DNA of 64,000 nucleotides from contig CM060181.1 of NCBI GenBank assembly GCA_030549775.1, forward strand, positions 37,883,063-37,947,062, in the 5' to 3' direction. This DNA is from Tamarix chinensis. Its lineage: Eukaryota; Streptophyta; Magnoliopsida; Caryophyllales; Tamaricaceae. A program made the translations under genes and the position numbers. Below are positions 23,701-31,815 of the stretch, piece by piece (the first letter of the stretch is position 1; the number at the start of each line of letters is the position of its first letter). The notes beneath the pieces are model-generated. The model had not been told where the DNA came from. It saw only the letters and a program-made list of their open reading frames with translations, and ran no database searches.

Positions 23701-25818
23701 GCCACGACAACCGCAACATATAATATATTGCTCGTGACACTCCAATATCGCGACCGCAACCGCAATCGCGATTGCGACCGCGATTTTATTGCTTGGGTGG
23801 TGGATGACAAGTATTTATGTTGAATAACCCCAATTCTAAACATCAAAATATAATCTCATGAATTAACAATTTTATAATTAATAACTAAACTAATTAAAAA
23901 CTAACAAACATACCTAATTAGCTTCATTGTTTTAGGAGCTATTTTCCTCACCTAATCTGATACAAGAAAAAAATCCACAATACATGTAAAACATGTTGAT
24001 TTTTTTGTTCGAAACTTATCTAATGAAGAGAATGGACCCATAATCATGTATGTTTATTAGTTTTAGTTACTTCAGTTAGTATTTATTAAGTATAGATTAT
24101 ATGAATAATATGTTGCATAGTTTTTAATTATTGTATGACGTATTTAATATAGTTAATACATGGAAAAAATAAAAATCTGATGAATTCCAGGAGCTCCATC
24201 AAAGTAGATACCATAAATTTGAAGGGGGGGGGAATCATTCCTTGACGAAAAACCAACAAACATTCATTTCTTAATAAGGAAAAAAATGATCCTAAACATT
24301 CATTCCATTATATGTACAGTGTACTAGACTCAAAATGGATCCCAAAAGGGTGGGATGTTTAGGGAGAAGGAAAATAAGATAATGGGATGGTTAGCCAATA
24401 AATCATTTTTCAGAACTTAATGCATCTGATGTTTACAAACAAACAAAATTTAGCAAGAATATTTCAGTTTCTGAAAAATTGGGCTAACCTGGAGTTGATC
24501 ATACAGATAACTGAGTAAATGGCCTCCCCTAGGGAAGTCACAGAACTCCATAGATGCTTTGGCAATTAAGATATCCATAGAAATTTCAGAGAAGCAAAGA
24601 GCCACATTATAGAGACCACAAAGATTGCCAAGAGTTTCAATCTGAATTCTCAGTTCTTCCGTGTGCAGATAAACCTCAAGCACCGTGATTCCTGAGTGCA
24701 CAGTGCTTGTGATATTGCCCGGAGATGGAAAACCATTTGACAACACATTGATGTTATATGCAGAGCGTCTTGAATTTGCTGATGAATTTACTGTATCCAG
24801 GGCAGAAATATATGCGCTCAAGACCTTCCTCAAAGCAACAGCAAAAGCCTGGCTAACAAGGCTGCATGAGGAATGCTTCTCGACAGTTTTGTGTTCTGGA
24901 ATTTGGTCCCCTTCAAAAACTGCGCCAGCCAGTCTTTCCTCAGGCACAGTCCTAGTAAAACCAGTAAAATGCTCCACAAATCTATAGAGAAGCAAAACCA
25001 AGGTTCCCGCAAAGCCTATGGATTTTAGCAATTTCCCCAACGCATGAGTGCTTAAAGATCGATTCCAAAGAGTACGAATTCGATGTGCAGATCTGTCAGC
25101 AGGATCAGTGCAAAATAATGCTGAGAGCTTCTCGATACTTACAAGAGCTGTCTGCATGCCTTGCAATGCATTCATTACAAGGCGCAGCAAGCTTGCCTCC
25201 TAGAAAGAGAGTGAAATCCTATGAGCAAAATTTCAATGAAAAACCTATTGCTTTAAACTCAAAAGTGCCGTATGCACTGAACAGTAGAAGCATGCAGACT
25301 ACAGCAAATAAACGTTCTACGAAGTACTCGTATCTCAGCTGAATGATTTCTGAAGCTCAACTGATTGCATTTCTACGAGATGAAAGGAACTTGCCTGAAC
25401 AACGTATCTAACATATTTTATAAAAACAAAAAATGAAAAATAAATGAAGATGAATTTCAGAAAACAATATATAAAAATTAAGACATCATAGGAAAGATCT
25501 TGGAGTCTCAAAATCCATATACCTCTGGCAAACTCGAACGAAATCTTGGATTTCAAAAGCACCAATTGAAGCATTCAAGTGACCAGCGATAAATGAGAAA
25601 AATGGATACTGAGATACGGAGGAAAAACTTACAGATACAGAGGAAAGATCGCAGATGCAATCATAAGGAGAAGAAGAAGCACAGCAAGCAGGAAATGAGG
25701 AGACAGAACTAGGCTGGCCGCTTTCAGATGGAACAGATTCCCAAGGCTTCGGAGGAAGCCATAGCTCGTCCACCTTTAAGTCTTGAAACAGTGATTCGAA
25801 GTTCGCTTCCACAGCCAT
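646..25818 (-). CDS. GCP6: Gamma-tubulin complex component 6 (GCP6), 10 exons in window, 3' end missing
   Basis: The predicted protein is a Spc97/Spc98-family subunit of the gamma-tubulin ring complex, which nucleates microtubules at the nuclear envelope and cortex in plants. Exons (minus strand): 25818-25633, 25199-24489, 13371-13165, 13055-12750, 10249-10122, 9865-8708, 8392-8251, 8122-7963, 7847-7684 and 725-646. All boundaries are GT-AG and phases agree throughout, giving 1,080 codons plus 2 nt with no stop. Residues 1-62 begin [11 protein letters not shown]. Residues 63-470 hold the N-terminal GCP (grip1) domain, and about 471-860 form a Ser-rich GCP6-type linker. The C-terminal GCP domain starts near [15 protein letters not shown] and continues through [19 protein letters not shown] and [14 protein letters not shown]. 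Plant GCP6 proteins are roughly 1,150-1,200 residues, so about 100 are off-window. Assignment to GCP6 rather than GCP5 rests on remembered family similarity. Confidence 0.9.
915..1590 (+). repeat. Diverged LTR-like remnant, copy 1
   Basis: The segment TTATGCCCATGTTATTTTTT (928 on) through GTGTTAAAATC and TTTGATCCTG matches the 4,060-4,350 region. The part from 1,320 (GGCCAAAGTAGAATTCAATA) to 1,590 matches 6,466-6,740 (GGCTAAAGTGGAATTCAATA). The shared order and strand indicate one ancestral repeat. Assignment to a gypsy LTR is inferred from copy 2. Confidence 0.45.
3955..6740 (+). repeat. Gypsy 3'-end and LTR remnant, copy 2, interrupted
   Basis: Near 3,955-4,000 the plus strand reads TTGTTTGCTCAAGGACAACC then AGTCTAAGCGTGGG. 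This resembles the decayed tail (LLARGxAKSKCGG) that precedes the LTR in Tat/Athila-type gypsy elements. LTR-like sequence (GAGCATAAATTTACATG, then TTTATGCCCATTTT) follows. The downstream homology to copy 1 resumes at 6,466, so about 1.8 kb in between is inserted or diverged. Family assignment is from memory of motif order. Confidence 0.4.
7157..7234. repeat. Short inverted-repeat element (possible mini-MITE)
   Basis: TAAGGCTTCATTTGGAAT at the left is matched in inverse orientation by CCAGATGAAGCCTTA at the right, about 15 bp with one mismatch, spanning only 78 bp. The ends resemble PIF/Harbinger termini (GGxTTCATTTGG) and could carry TAA/TTA target bases. The element is too short to classify firmly. 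Confidence 0.35.
7684..7847 (-). CDS. GCP6: GCP6 exon 9
   Basis: This exon was too short for ORF calling and was found by reading the intervals. It encodes [20 protein letters not shown] to [12 protein letters not shown]. The [15 protein letters not shown] block is a hallmark of the GCP C-terminal domain that contacts gamma-tubulin. Acceptor TACAG|GGGTC, donor AAG|GTATTG, phase 2 to 0. Confidence 0.9.
7963..8122 (-). CDS. GCP6: GCP6 exon 8
   Basis: This exon encodes residues 947-999 plus one base, [19 protein letters not shown] to PFSAATE. The EADQ-IPEIQ and SSCE-D-x-RLYVY blocks are typical of GCP6. The donor is GAAG|GTTTAC and the split Gly codon is completed by exon 9. Confidence 0.9.
8251..8392 (-). 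CDS. GCP6: GCP6 exon 7
   Basis: This exon encodes residues 900-946, [15 protein letters not shown] to SLWHH, and contains the family signature [17 protein letters not shown] of the C-terminal GCP domain. The acceptor is TCATCAG|ATACC and the donor is CAC|GTACAA. Confidence 0.9.
8708..9865 (-). CDS. GCP6: GCP6 exon 6 (large Ser-rich linker plus start of C-terminal GCP domain)
   Basis: This 1,158 bp exon holds 385 codons flanked by split codons. It starts [12 protein letters not shown] and is Ser/Asn-rich for about 340 codons. That stretch contains the [20 protein letters not shown] block seen in plant GCP6 proteins. It then enters the C-terminal GCP domain at [16 protein letters not shown]. 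The exon end is set at CA|GTATCC because that junction restores the conserved LLQYxYVSxLT continuity with exon 7. Confidence 0.87.
10087..10109. repeat. (TA)n/(GA)n microsatellite
   Basis: A run of TATATATATA followed directly by GAGAGAGAGAGA in intron 5, just beyond the exon 5 donor. Confidence 0.85.
10122..10249 (-). CDS. GCP6: GCP6 exon 5
   Basis: This 128 bp exon (42 codons plus 2 nt) begins [10 protein letters not shown] after a TTGCAG acceptor and ends ERISN plus GA before GTATGT. It is acidic linker sequence with low conservation, so the call rests on splice sites and phase fit with exons 4 and 6. Confidence 0.8.
10578..10811. mobile_element. Tourist-like MITE (PIF/Harbinger type)
   Basis: A 234 bp non-coding AT-rich element. 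Terminal inverted repeats read GGGCTTGTTTGGTAAGGGG at the left and, on the reverse strand, GTGCTTGTTTGGTATGGGG at the right. It is flanked by TTA at 10,575-10,577 and 10,812-10,814, the 3 bp target duplication of PIF/Harbinger elements. A diverged copy lies at 33,978-34,200. Confidence 0.85.
11754..11780. repeat. A27 homopolymer
   Basis: Twenty-seven consecutive adenines in GCP6 intron 4, possibly an old retroposon tail. No matching retroposon body was recognised upstream. Confidence 0.9.
12750..13055 (-). CDS. GCP6: GCP6 exon 4
   Basis: This exon encodes residues 369-470, starting [20 protein letters not shown] and ending KFEQ before GTGGTG. The segment [20 protein letters not shown] is the conserved end of the N-terminal GCP repeat. 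Phase 0 at both ends. Confidence 0.9.
13165..13371 (-). CDS. GCP6: GCP6 exon 3
   Basis: This exon encodes residues 300-368, [20 protein letters not shown] to PLSTCK, phase 0 at both ends. It includes the conserved [14 protein letters not shown] core of the N-terminal GCP domain. The donor is AAG|GTAAGT. Intron 2 before it is 11.1 kb; intron 3 after it is only 109 bp. Confidence 0.9.
15906..18655 (+). mobile_element. Nested insertion (LTR-like) in gypsy RT-RNase H
   Basis: RT reads to SFYCQF at 15,905, and the frame expected next (RFIRN) resumes at about 18,656. The interval starts TGATGAATACATATTTTATA and ends CACACATCA, giving TG...CA ends. The flanks AATTC and GATTC are a possible 5 bp target duplication with one mismatch. 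Inside are a purine-rich block (16,130-16,680), a T-rich block (17,400-17,560), and an ACGATACCCTTATTTACCA segment typical of long gypsy LTR 3' ends. No coding domain was seen. It is best read as a solo LTR or a non-autonomous LTR element. Confidence 0.55.
18240..18370 (+). repeat. Cluster of telo-box-like AACCCTAA motifs
   Basis: Several copies of AAACCCTAAACC or AACCCTA are scattered over about 130 bp within the nested insertion. They are not in perfect tandem array. They resemble plant telomere-repeat units or telo-boxes and do not indicate a telomere. Confidence 0.6.
20643..20931 (+). repeat. 3' LTR of the intron-2 gypsy element
   Basis: Immediately after the polyprotein stop and a purine-rich GTAGGAGAGAA tract, the sequence starts TGATGTAGATAGGAAAG and ends TTCAACCTCACA. 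The exact start could be 20,643 or 20,646. No partner LTR was found upstream, consistent with 5' truncation. Confidence 0.65.
20932..22790 (+). pseudogene. L1-like LINE fragment (RT C-terminal part to 3' end)
   Basis: Conceptual translation with several frameshifts shows L1 RT blocks: [12 protein letters not shown] near 20,975, [15 protein letters not shown] near 21,140, and [15 protein letters not shown] near 21,280, where the FADD active site is altered. They are followed by the zinc-binding RT-associated segment near 22,330-22,480 ([15 protein letters not shown]). The 3' end is ATGTTTACCAAAAAAA at about 22,790. It abuts the gypsy LTR end directly. It is 5'-truncated and contains a 91 bp tandem duplication. 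Confidence 0.8.
22486..22667 (+). repeat. 91 bp tandem duplication inside the LINE 3' region
   Basis: Two adjacent 91 bp copies start AGCAGACATGGCAGGGAGAA at 22,486 and 22,577 and differ at only a few positions (for example CGTTTGAT versus CGTTCGAT). The near identity implies a recent local duplication compared with the decay of the LINE. Confidence 0.9.
23267..23796. mobile_element. Inverted-repeat element with GC-rich termini (MITE-like)
   Basis: The left end reads CCAAGCAATAAAGCCATGG and TCGCAATTGCAATCAC. The right end read on the reverse strand gives CCAAGCAATAAAATCGCGG and TCGCAATCGCGATTGC. The long imperfect TIRs flank an AT-rich centre that includes a run of CCGATATTTACCGATATC-like repeats near 23,618. 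The roughly 530 bp size and CpG-rich ends suit a Mutator- or hAT-type MITE. I could not find a convincing target duplication, so the superfamily is open. Confidence 0.65.
24489..25199 (-). CDS. GCP6: GCP6 exon 2
   Basis: This exon encodes residues 63-299 (711 bp, phase 0 at both ends). It begins [14 protein letters not shown] after a CTAG acceptor and ends LYDQLQ before GTTAGC. The block is rich in hydrophobic helices and belongs to the N-terminal GCP domain. Joining exon 1 to exon 2 gives [18 protein letters not shown], the continuity expected in plant GCP6. Confidence 0.9.
25633..25818 (-). CDS. GCP6: GCP6 exon 1 (start codon)
   Basis: This exon encodes residues 1-62, from [20 protein letters not shown] to the end of CDLSSVS. 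It ends in TCT followed by a perfect GTAAGT donor, phase 0. The ATG at 25818 was chosen because the first residues match the known start of plant GCP6 proteins (an acidic LFxxLKVxxxWLPP motif). The same frame runs past the donor for another 48 codons, but that part does not resemble the family. Confidence 0.88.
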
Positions 25819-26171
25819 TTGGAGCTACACTATGAGCGAACCGGACTGATGCACTACCACACAACCTAGGTTCTGTTAGGTTAAGTTTGCATTTGAGATT
25901 TGCAGCACCTTCAGGCATAGGAAGGCACGACATTGAACAGTAGTATAGACATCGTTCTGAACTTGAGTTGGCTGGCGTAATTAACGCCGGCGATTTTGCG
26001 ACGCCTATGGCCGCCGCGATCTGTAATATACGGTGATGGATAGGAGATTGGAGAGGGGGAGGGAGGGAAACAGTTTTGAATCCTACATCGTTGTCAATGG
26101 AGCATAGGGTCAGACTGTAATTTAAGAATTTTTTCGGTAGTTGGTACTTGGTATACGAAAACCTTAAATTT
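25819..26171 (-). promoter_or_regulatory. GCP6 5' leader and proximal promoter
   Basis: This is the only stretch between the GCP6 start codon and the Harbinger insertion. It is locally GC-richer than its surroundings, with several CpGs near 25,975-26,010. On the minus strand it contains a C/T-rich patch (26,045-26,075) and a CCGTATATTAC segment near 26,030 that could act as a weak TATA-like element. An out-of-frame ATG at 25,933 opens a 69-codon reading frame overlapping the GCP6 start. No transcription start can be fixed from sequence alone. Confidence 0.5.
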
Positions 26172-27952
26172 TAAGGTTATGTTTGGTATGGGGGTGAAAA
26201 GTGGTGTAAAAATTACAAGAAAAATTATTTTTTTTTTTTTATATTTGGTATGAGAAGAAATTTATTTGGAGGTAAAATTATATTTTTGGGTGAGGAAAAA
26301 TTATTTCCTAAGTTGGTAATTTCTTTTCTCCTACTGTGTCATCTGGCTCCTCTCCCTCAGCCTCTCACGGATTGACCAACCACTATCGCCTGCTCCTACT
26401 CGCACCCTACCTCTCAAAGCCCAGCTCTCGAAGCCAAATCCTGCCTCTCGGAGCCTACCTCTTCGGTGCCGCCTTCAACGCACTGATCTGTATGTTCTAT
26501 TTAGGTATTTGTATATAGTTGTTGTGGTATCAATTCCGTCTTTGAGATTTTGAGCGGAATTTCTGTAGCTGGATGAAGTAGGTAAGAAAGAAATGGTTCT
26601 AAGCATTTCTGTCTATCTACTATTTGTGGTTTATTGACCATAGTAAAATATTCCAAATCCTCCCTTCCCTAGCTGTTTCTCAAATCCTTTTTGTCATTTT
26701 AATAGATCTTGCATTGTCAAGGAAGCAATCTGTAAATCTTGGCAGATTCTACCAATATTGGTATAGTTAGTATATCTTTACTTAAGAATGAAAGATGGAT
26801 TAGCAAGTTTTTGGAGTGGTTAGACGGCAAATCTACAAATCTGCAAATCAACATACATTGAAAGAAATCGTATCGTACCTATGTAGTTAGCTACTATAAG
26901 AGAAGCTTGTAATCTAGCTACTTTGCTTAATTGAAGTGGTTGGACGGCAACCATCTTCTTGTGATCCGTTCGGCTGGCCCTATCATTTGCAGTGTAATTT
27001 ATTTTCTTCAAGACCAAATCTCTTTACTCGACTGGGATAATGATTACTAGTTTCATTTCTAAGTTGTCTCATCAGGACGCTCGTTAAGACATTAATTTGC
27101 TTTGCTTCCCAGATTAATTGGATTAGAAAATGGACCCGATATTACTTATTGAATGCCGATCCTTTTTCATTTCTAACATTTAATGCCCCCTTTGGAAATG
27201 CATACTATTTGCTGAGTTCTATAACACTCTTTCAAATGTTCGAAGCATTATTCTGGCTCTTATTGGTCTTGTAAATGCCTTGAGACAACGTTTTGAGAAG
27301 AGGTTTAGTGTCATCCGCTTATCCAACATGGCGTTAGCCATTGGTAGCATGCTCTACCATGCTACTCTGCAAAATGTGTATTTATTGGTAAATCAGTGCC
27401 CAGGCCTTGTTAGTTCTTGATTTTTTATTATTGTGATTTCCTATTATGGATTGAGTTTAAGGTATCCATGACATAAATCAACTTAAAATGCTTTGTGATG
27501 CCTGCCTTCATTATTCAGTTGCTACTGTTGTGTGTGTTTATTGGTCCTGTTGGATTGCCCTTCTAGCTAGATGTTTTGGCAAAACCTATCAACATGTTCA
27601 CTTCTTACTTGCTTCATGACCAATATGGCTGATGTTCATAAAATAATTTTTTTTAAAATGTTATCATTTTCTGATTACATATGTTTTTTGGTTAGGTGAT
27701 CTGTGAGTTTGTTAATATATGAAATAAAGGCTGAAGATAGGTACAGTGATATGACCTCTGCCTTGATATTAGAAAGCGAGAAATATATTTACAGTTTGAC
27801 TTGATCTTCCATTAAGTAGTTCTTCTTCATCCCCCTCCTCCTCTCTCTCTCATTGTTTCCTTATGGTAAGATAAAGTTGCATATTTGGATTGTAGAGATG
27901 CTTTTATATTTTGATATCTCATTTTTGAAGCTTTTATTATCTTATATAGAGT

Positions 27953-28069
27953 TGCTCTCGTGGATCAGCTTGCAACTTTATCCATTGTTTTCGAAATCCT
28001 GGTGGAGACTATGAATGGGCTGACTGGGATAAACCACCCCCTAGATATTGGGTGAACAAAATGGCTGCA
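27953..28069 (+). pseudogene. Captured exon of a U2AF35-related CCCH (ZRSR-type) splicing factor gene
   Basis: Thirty-nine codons read [20 protein letters not shown] then [19 protein letters not shown] without a stop. This matches the second CCCH zinc-finger region of plant ZRSR/U2AF1-like proteins ([19 protein letters not shown]), which recognise 3' splice sites. An AG acceptor precedes it. The frame continues a few codons into unrelated sequence. No other exons of that gene were recognised nearby, so it is a gene fragment carried by the transposon. Identification is from family memory. Confidence 0.75.
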
Positions 28070-30151
28070 ATGAGAGAGAAGACATTGATTGATGAAAAAT
28101 GGGGAGGAATGTCCATAAGGATACATGCTTGCAAAATTCTATACAATGCCTAATTACTATATGATTAGAATATGCATAAAATTCATAATCAATTGAATTG
28201 AATTTCTCTTACTTATTTCAAAAATCTGATGACTTGAGCCATAGATTTATAGGACATCTCTTTTTCTGAATGCATTTCTTTTAGCTTCCTTTTAGTGATT
28301 GATTGTTGCTTCCTTGTTTTTCTCTGAACATCTTATGTGATGAATAATATATTATCCTGTTAAGCCCTATTGCTGGAGTAAAGCAATTGATCACTGCTTC
28401 ATGTAAGGTCGGTTTGAAATAAGTTTTGGCCATGAGTTTGAGTAGTCAAGGAGTGTATTTGTTGGTGTATGTATTGTAACAAAGCATGGATAGGAGCTAG
28501 AGTAGCCAAGGTGTGGGTACAAACCTGTAATGCAGAAGGAACAATGAAATTTCTTAATTCAGATCTAGTACTGATGTATTGTGTATTCAAGTCATTATCT
28601 CTAGTTTGGATTGTGCTTTAGATGCCAAAAGTTGAAATTTCTCACTCTTTCTTGCCATACTATGCTACTTTTCATTCCTCTCCCCCCCAACAAAAAAACC
28701 ACCTCTGTTAATTTTGATACCGAAAACGTAAATATAATTTTAAAACGTAAATAAGACAGATGTAGGAGACTAAGGTTATCATGGGGTTGCAATCATGTGA
28801 TACTTGTGCGTAAGGTAGTTTGATGTCATAGTTTGACGTCAGGTGTTGTTTTGGATGTCAATAAAAGGCTGTTAATTGGATTTGTGGGAAAGTAATCCAA
28901 GTCTGAATTAACTGTTGAATAAAATTTATGTGGGCTTTTTTTTTGTGGATTAAATTCTAACTACTCACTATCAATATATTGGGTTAATCCATTCTCTTTC
29001 TCTCTCTTATAACAAGGGTTCTCTCACATGAAATGCCCCGAGTATAGCTTCATGCTGAAGCAGAATGTAATTTTCTTTTCCATGTCACTTATTTGTTGCT
29101 AAATTAGGGTTGTGTGGATCAATATATTATATTAATAGCTAGATCGTGTTCCTGAAGTCAGATCAGATAGCATAAATTATTCATGTAGTTTATTGGGCTG
29201 ATTTAGGAAGATTTTCATGCCTCCTGTACAACTTTTAGAATTGTTTAAAATAGCTTTTAGTTGATAACCTACAGGGGTGGGGAATACATAACAATTTTCC
29301 TATTCGAGCAAGCGTGCGGGTGAAGCTAGTGGGAAGATCCTGCCAATTAGCACCCCATTGAGTCATTGACAACGTGCTTTTGTATGTCATTGATCTGTCT
29401 TGCGTGAGCTTTTCATTTCTTTTCAGTTTGCCCGTTAGATTGATTAGAGTTTGGAAATAAACTAGTATATACTGATATTTTGAAATAAATAATTTCATTT
29501 TTTTACTTTTATATAATTGCATAAACGCCTCGTAAATTGTAATTAGAATAATGTGAGTTCTTTAAAACTAACATGTGTTTGAGTTTCCGTGATCAACTCA
29601 TTTTTTTTAGAAATTACATCTTCAAATCTTGTTTTGTTGATAATGTTGCAAAAACTGGGTATCTATATCTTTGTTGTCAATCTAATTTCCAAGTTATTTG
29701 ATATTTAAAAATTTGGATCACTCGTATCAATAAATAGGCAACTTCACAAATGTTTAAATTTAGAAGCATAAAATTGACAAAAAATAATCATAATATAAGC
29801 TTATTGTATTACTCCTACTGTTACTCTATATTTACTTGTTTAGTATATATTAGTATATACAACAAGAAGCTAAATTTAATTTCACGGTTTCTTCCTTTTT
29901 TCATTACCATTACAAAACAACAAAGTTTATGATGATCCTTTATTGCAGGTCGGTGATTCTTGCTTGACTTTTGGACACTGGCACATTCATTATGTGTGGT
30001 GCTTTTCTTCTTGATCACAAGTAAGCTTATAGTGCATTCATTTTTTCTTGAAAGTTTAGTTGGTTTATGAATGATACTTATAATTAATGTAACTTGGATC
30101 ATTCCATACATTGTGGTGACTTTTCTGGTAAACCAAATACTATATGTAGCC

Positions 30152-31540
30152 ATGGCTCGTTTACCATTGTCAAGGACAGAAAGGAATATTGTGGTGGCAT
30201 TTTGGTTTATTAGATCGAAGAATCAATACACAATATTATTATTAAGTTATCTACTTGATGTACTAGAATCTAACAAACAACCCAAGATGATTGTACATTC
30301 AGCTCAAAGAACTCTTGAGCAAGGAATTAAGAATGTGGATGCATTTCTTAATTCTAATGTTAGTTGTATTGATCAATTTAGAATGGATAGGCATACATTC
30401 CATGTGTTGTGTGGGTTGCTTCGAAATGAAGGTGGTTTAAAAGAGTCTAAAAATATGTCAGTTGAGGAAAGGGTTGCAATCTTTTTGAACATATTAACAC
30501 ATGATCAGAAGCATAGGATGATTCTAAGAAGATTGAAAAGATCCATCGAAACAATAAATAGAAATTTTCATCAAGTGCTTAGAGCTGTCTTGCGTTTGCA
30601 TATCGTGTTGATGAAGACTTCAGAACCAATGCTAGAAAATTCTACAAATAAAAGATGGAAATGGTTTAAGGTAGAATTCAACCTTACTTTATTAATATAT
30701 ATTAGAATATGTAACTAGGTTTTCATATTGCTAATTAGTTATAATTTTGGTCCATCTTGAATCAATAGAACTATCTAGGAGCATTAGATGGAACATTTAT
30801 CAAGGTTAGAGTTCCAGATATGGACAAGCCAAGATATCGAACAAGGAAGGGAGAGTTGGCAACTAATGTTATAGCTGCATGTTCTATCGACACGCAATTT
30901 ACTTATGTCTTACCAAGGTGGGAAGGTTGTGCGGCAGATGGTAAAATATTAAGAGATGCTATTAGTAGAAGATATCCATTAAGAGTTCCTCGTGGTAAGG
31001 AAATTAAACTTAGCGTTGTAAAATTTTTAGCATTTGAAAAGTTAACTATTTTTTTTCCCGCTTGTATATAGGATATTATTATTTGGTTGATGCGGGTTAC
31101 ACCAATGGTGATGGCTTCCTTGCTCCTTATAGGGGTAAACGCTATCATCTAAATGAATGGAGGGATGGGTATTAACCAAACTCTCTATAGGAGTTCTTTA
31201 ACATGAAACACTCAACTGCTAGAAATATTATTGAGAGATGCTTTGGATTGTTGAAAATGCGATGGGCAATTCTACGAAATTCAAGTTTTATGATGTTAGC
31301 ACGCATGCAGACATTATAACTGCATGTTGTCTTCTTCATAATCTCATTCATAGAGAAATGAGGTGGGATCCGATGGAACAAGAGTTAGAGTTTGAAATAA
31401 TGAGCACTTTCATGGAAAATATAAATGAAGAAGATAATCTAACTAGTATTGTTGATACCTCAAGTGCGTGGACTGCCTGGAGATATGGTATAGCACGTGA
31501 GATGTTTGATATTTGGCGACTTCAAAGGGGTGTTCAGTAG
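30152..31540 (+). pseudogene. PIF/Harbinger DDE transposase (HARBI1-like), inactivated
   Basis: Exon 1 is 30,152-30,670 (MARLPLSRTERNIVV start, 173 codons), exon 2 is 30,769-30,994, and exon 3 starts at 31,072. Catalytic blocks are visible: LGALDGTF (first Asp), YYLVDAGYTNGDGFLAPYRG (second Asp) and RNIIERCFGLLK (Glu). Exon 3 carries two in-frame stops near 31,174 and 31,189 (both look like Gln to stop changes) and a frameshift near 31,285. The ending WRLQRGVQ lies at 31,540. The family cleaves and joins the transposon ends. Confidence 0.87.
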
Positions 31541-31561
31541 GACATGAATGAGATGATGATT

Positions 31562-31565
<4 letters not shown>

Positions 31566-31592
<27 letters not shown>
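31566..31592. repeat. (TG)n microsatellite
   Basis: An uninterrupted TG dinucleotide run of about 13 units between the transposase and Myb-like pseudogenes. Confidence 0.95.
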
Positions 31593-31815
31593 ATTAGTAT
31601 TTAGACATTTACTTTGATGTAGTATTTTAGGAATCTTGACTTATTGTAGTTGTGTTGATCTCTTAGAGACTTTTTCGATATTTTTAATTAATGAGATTAA
31701 GATGATTGTATTGCTATGTTTTAATTATTTATCAAAGTTTTAGATGATGTTTGTATTATATAGTTGATTGTTTGTATGTTTTTAATATCGTGAAAAATAT
31801 ATAACAGTGAGTACC

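Larger units (their letters stand above)
13372..24488 (-). other. GCP6 intron 2 (11.1 kb), enlarged by retrotransposons
   Basis: Exon 2 ends in frame at CAG|GTTAGC and exon 3 begins after CTAG with the expected residues, so the 11,117 bp between is one intron. On the plus strand it contains a 5'-truncated gypsy element (about 14,733-20,931) with a nested insertion, an L1 fragment (20,932-22,790), and an inverted-repeat element (23,267-23,796). Stretches 13,380-14,700 and 23,800-24,480 show no recognisable gene. A 10-base C run lies near 14,280. Confidence 0.8.

Noticed and set aside
24685..24987. Plus-strand 100-codon ORF
   Set aside because: It is antisense to GCP6 exon 2, which has clear family similarity and splice sites.
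31238..31540. Independent small gene (100 codons)
   Set aside because: It is the frameshifted C-terminal part of the Harbinger transposase, containing the region after the catalytic Glu.
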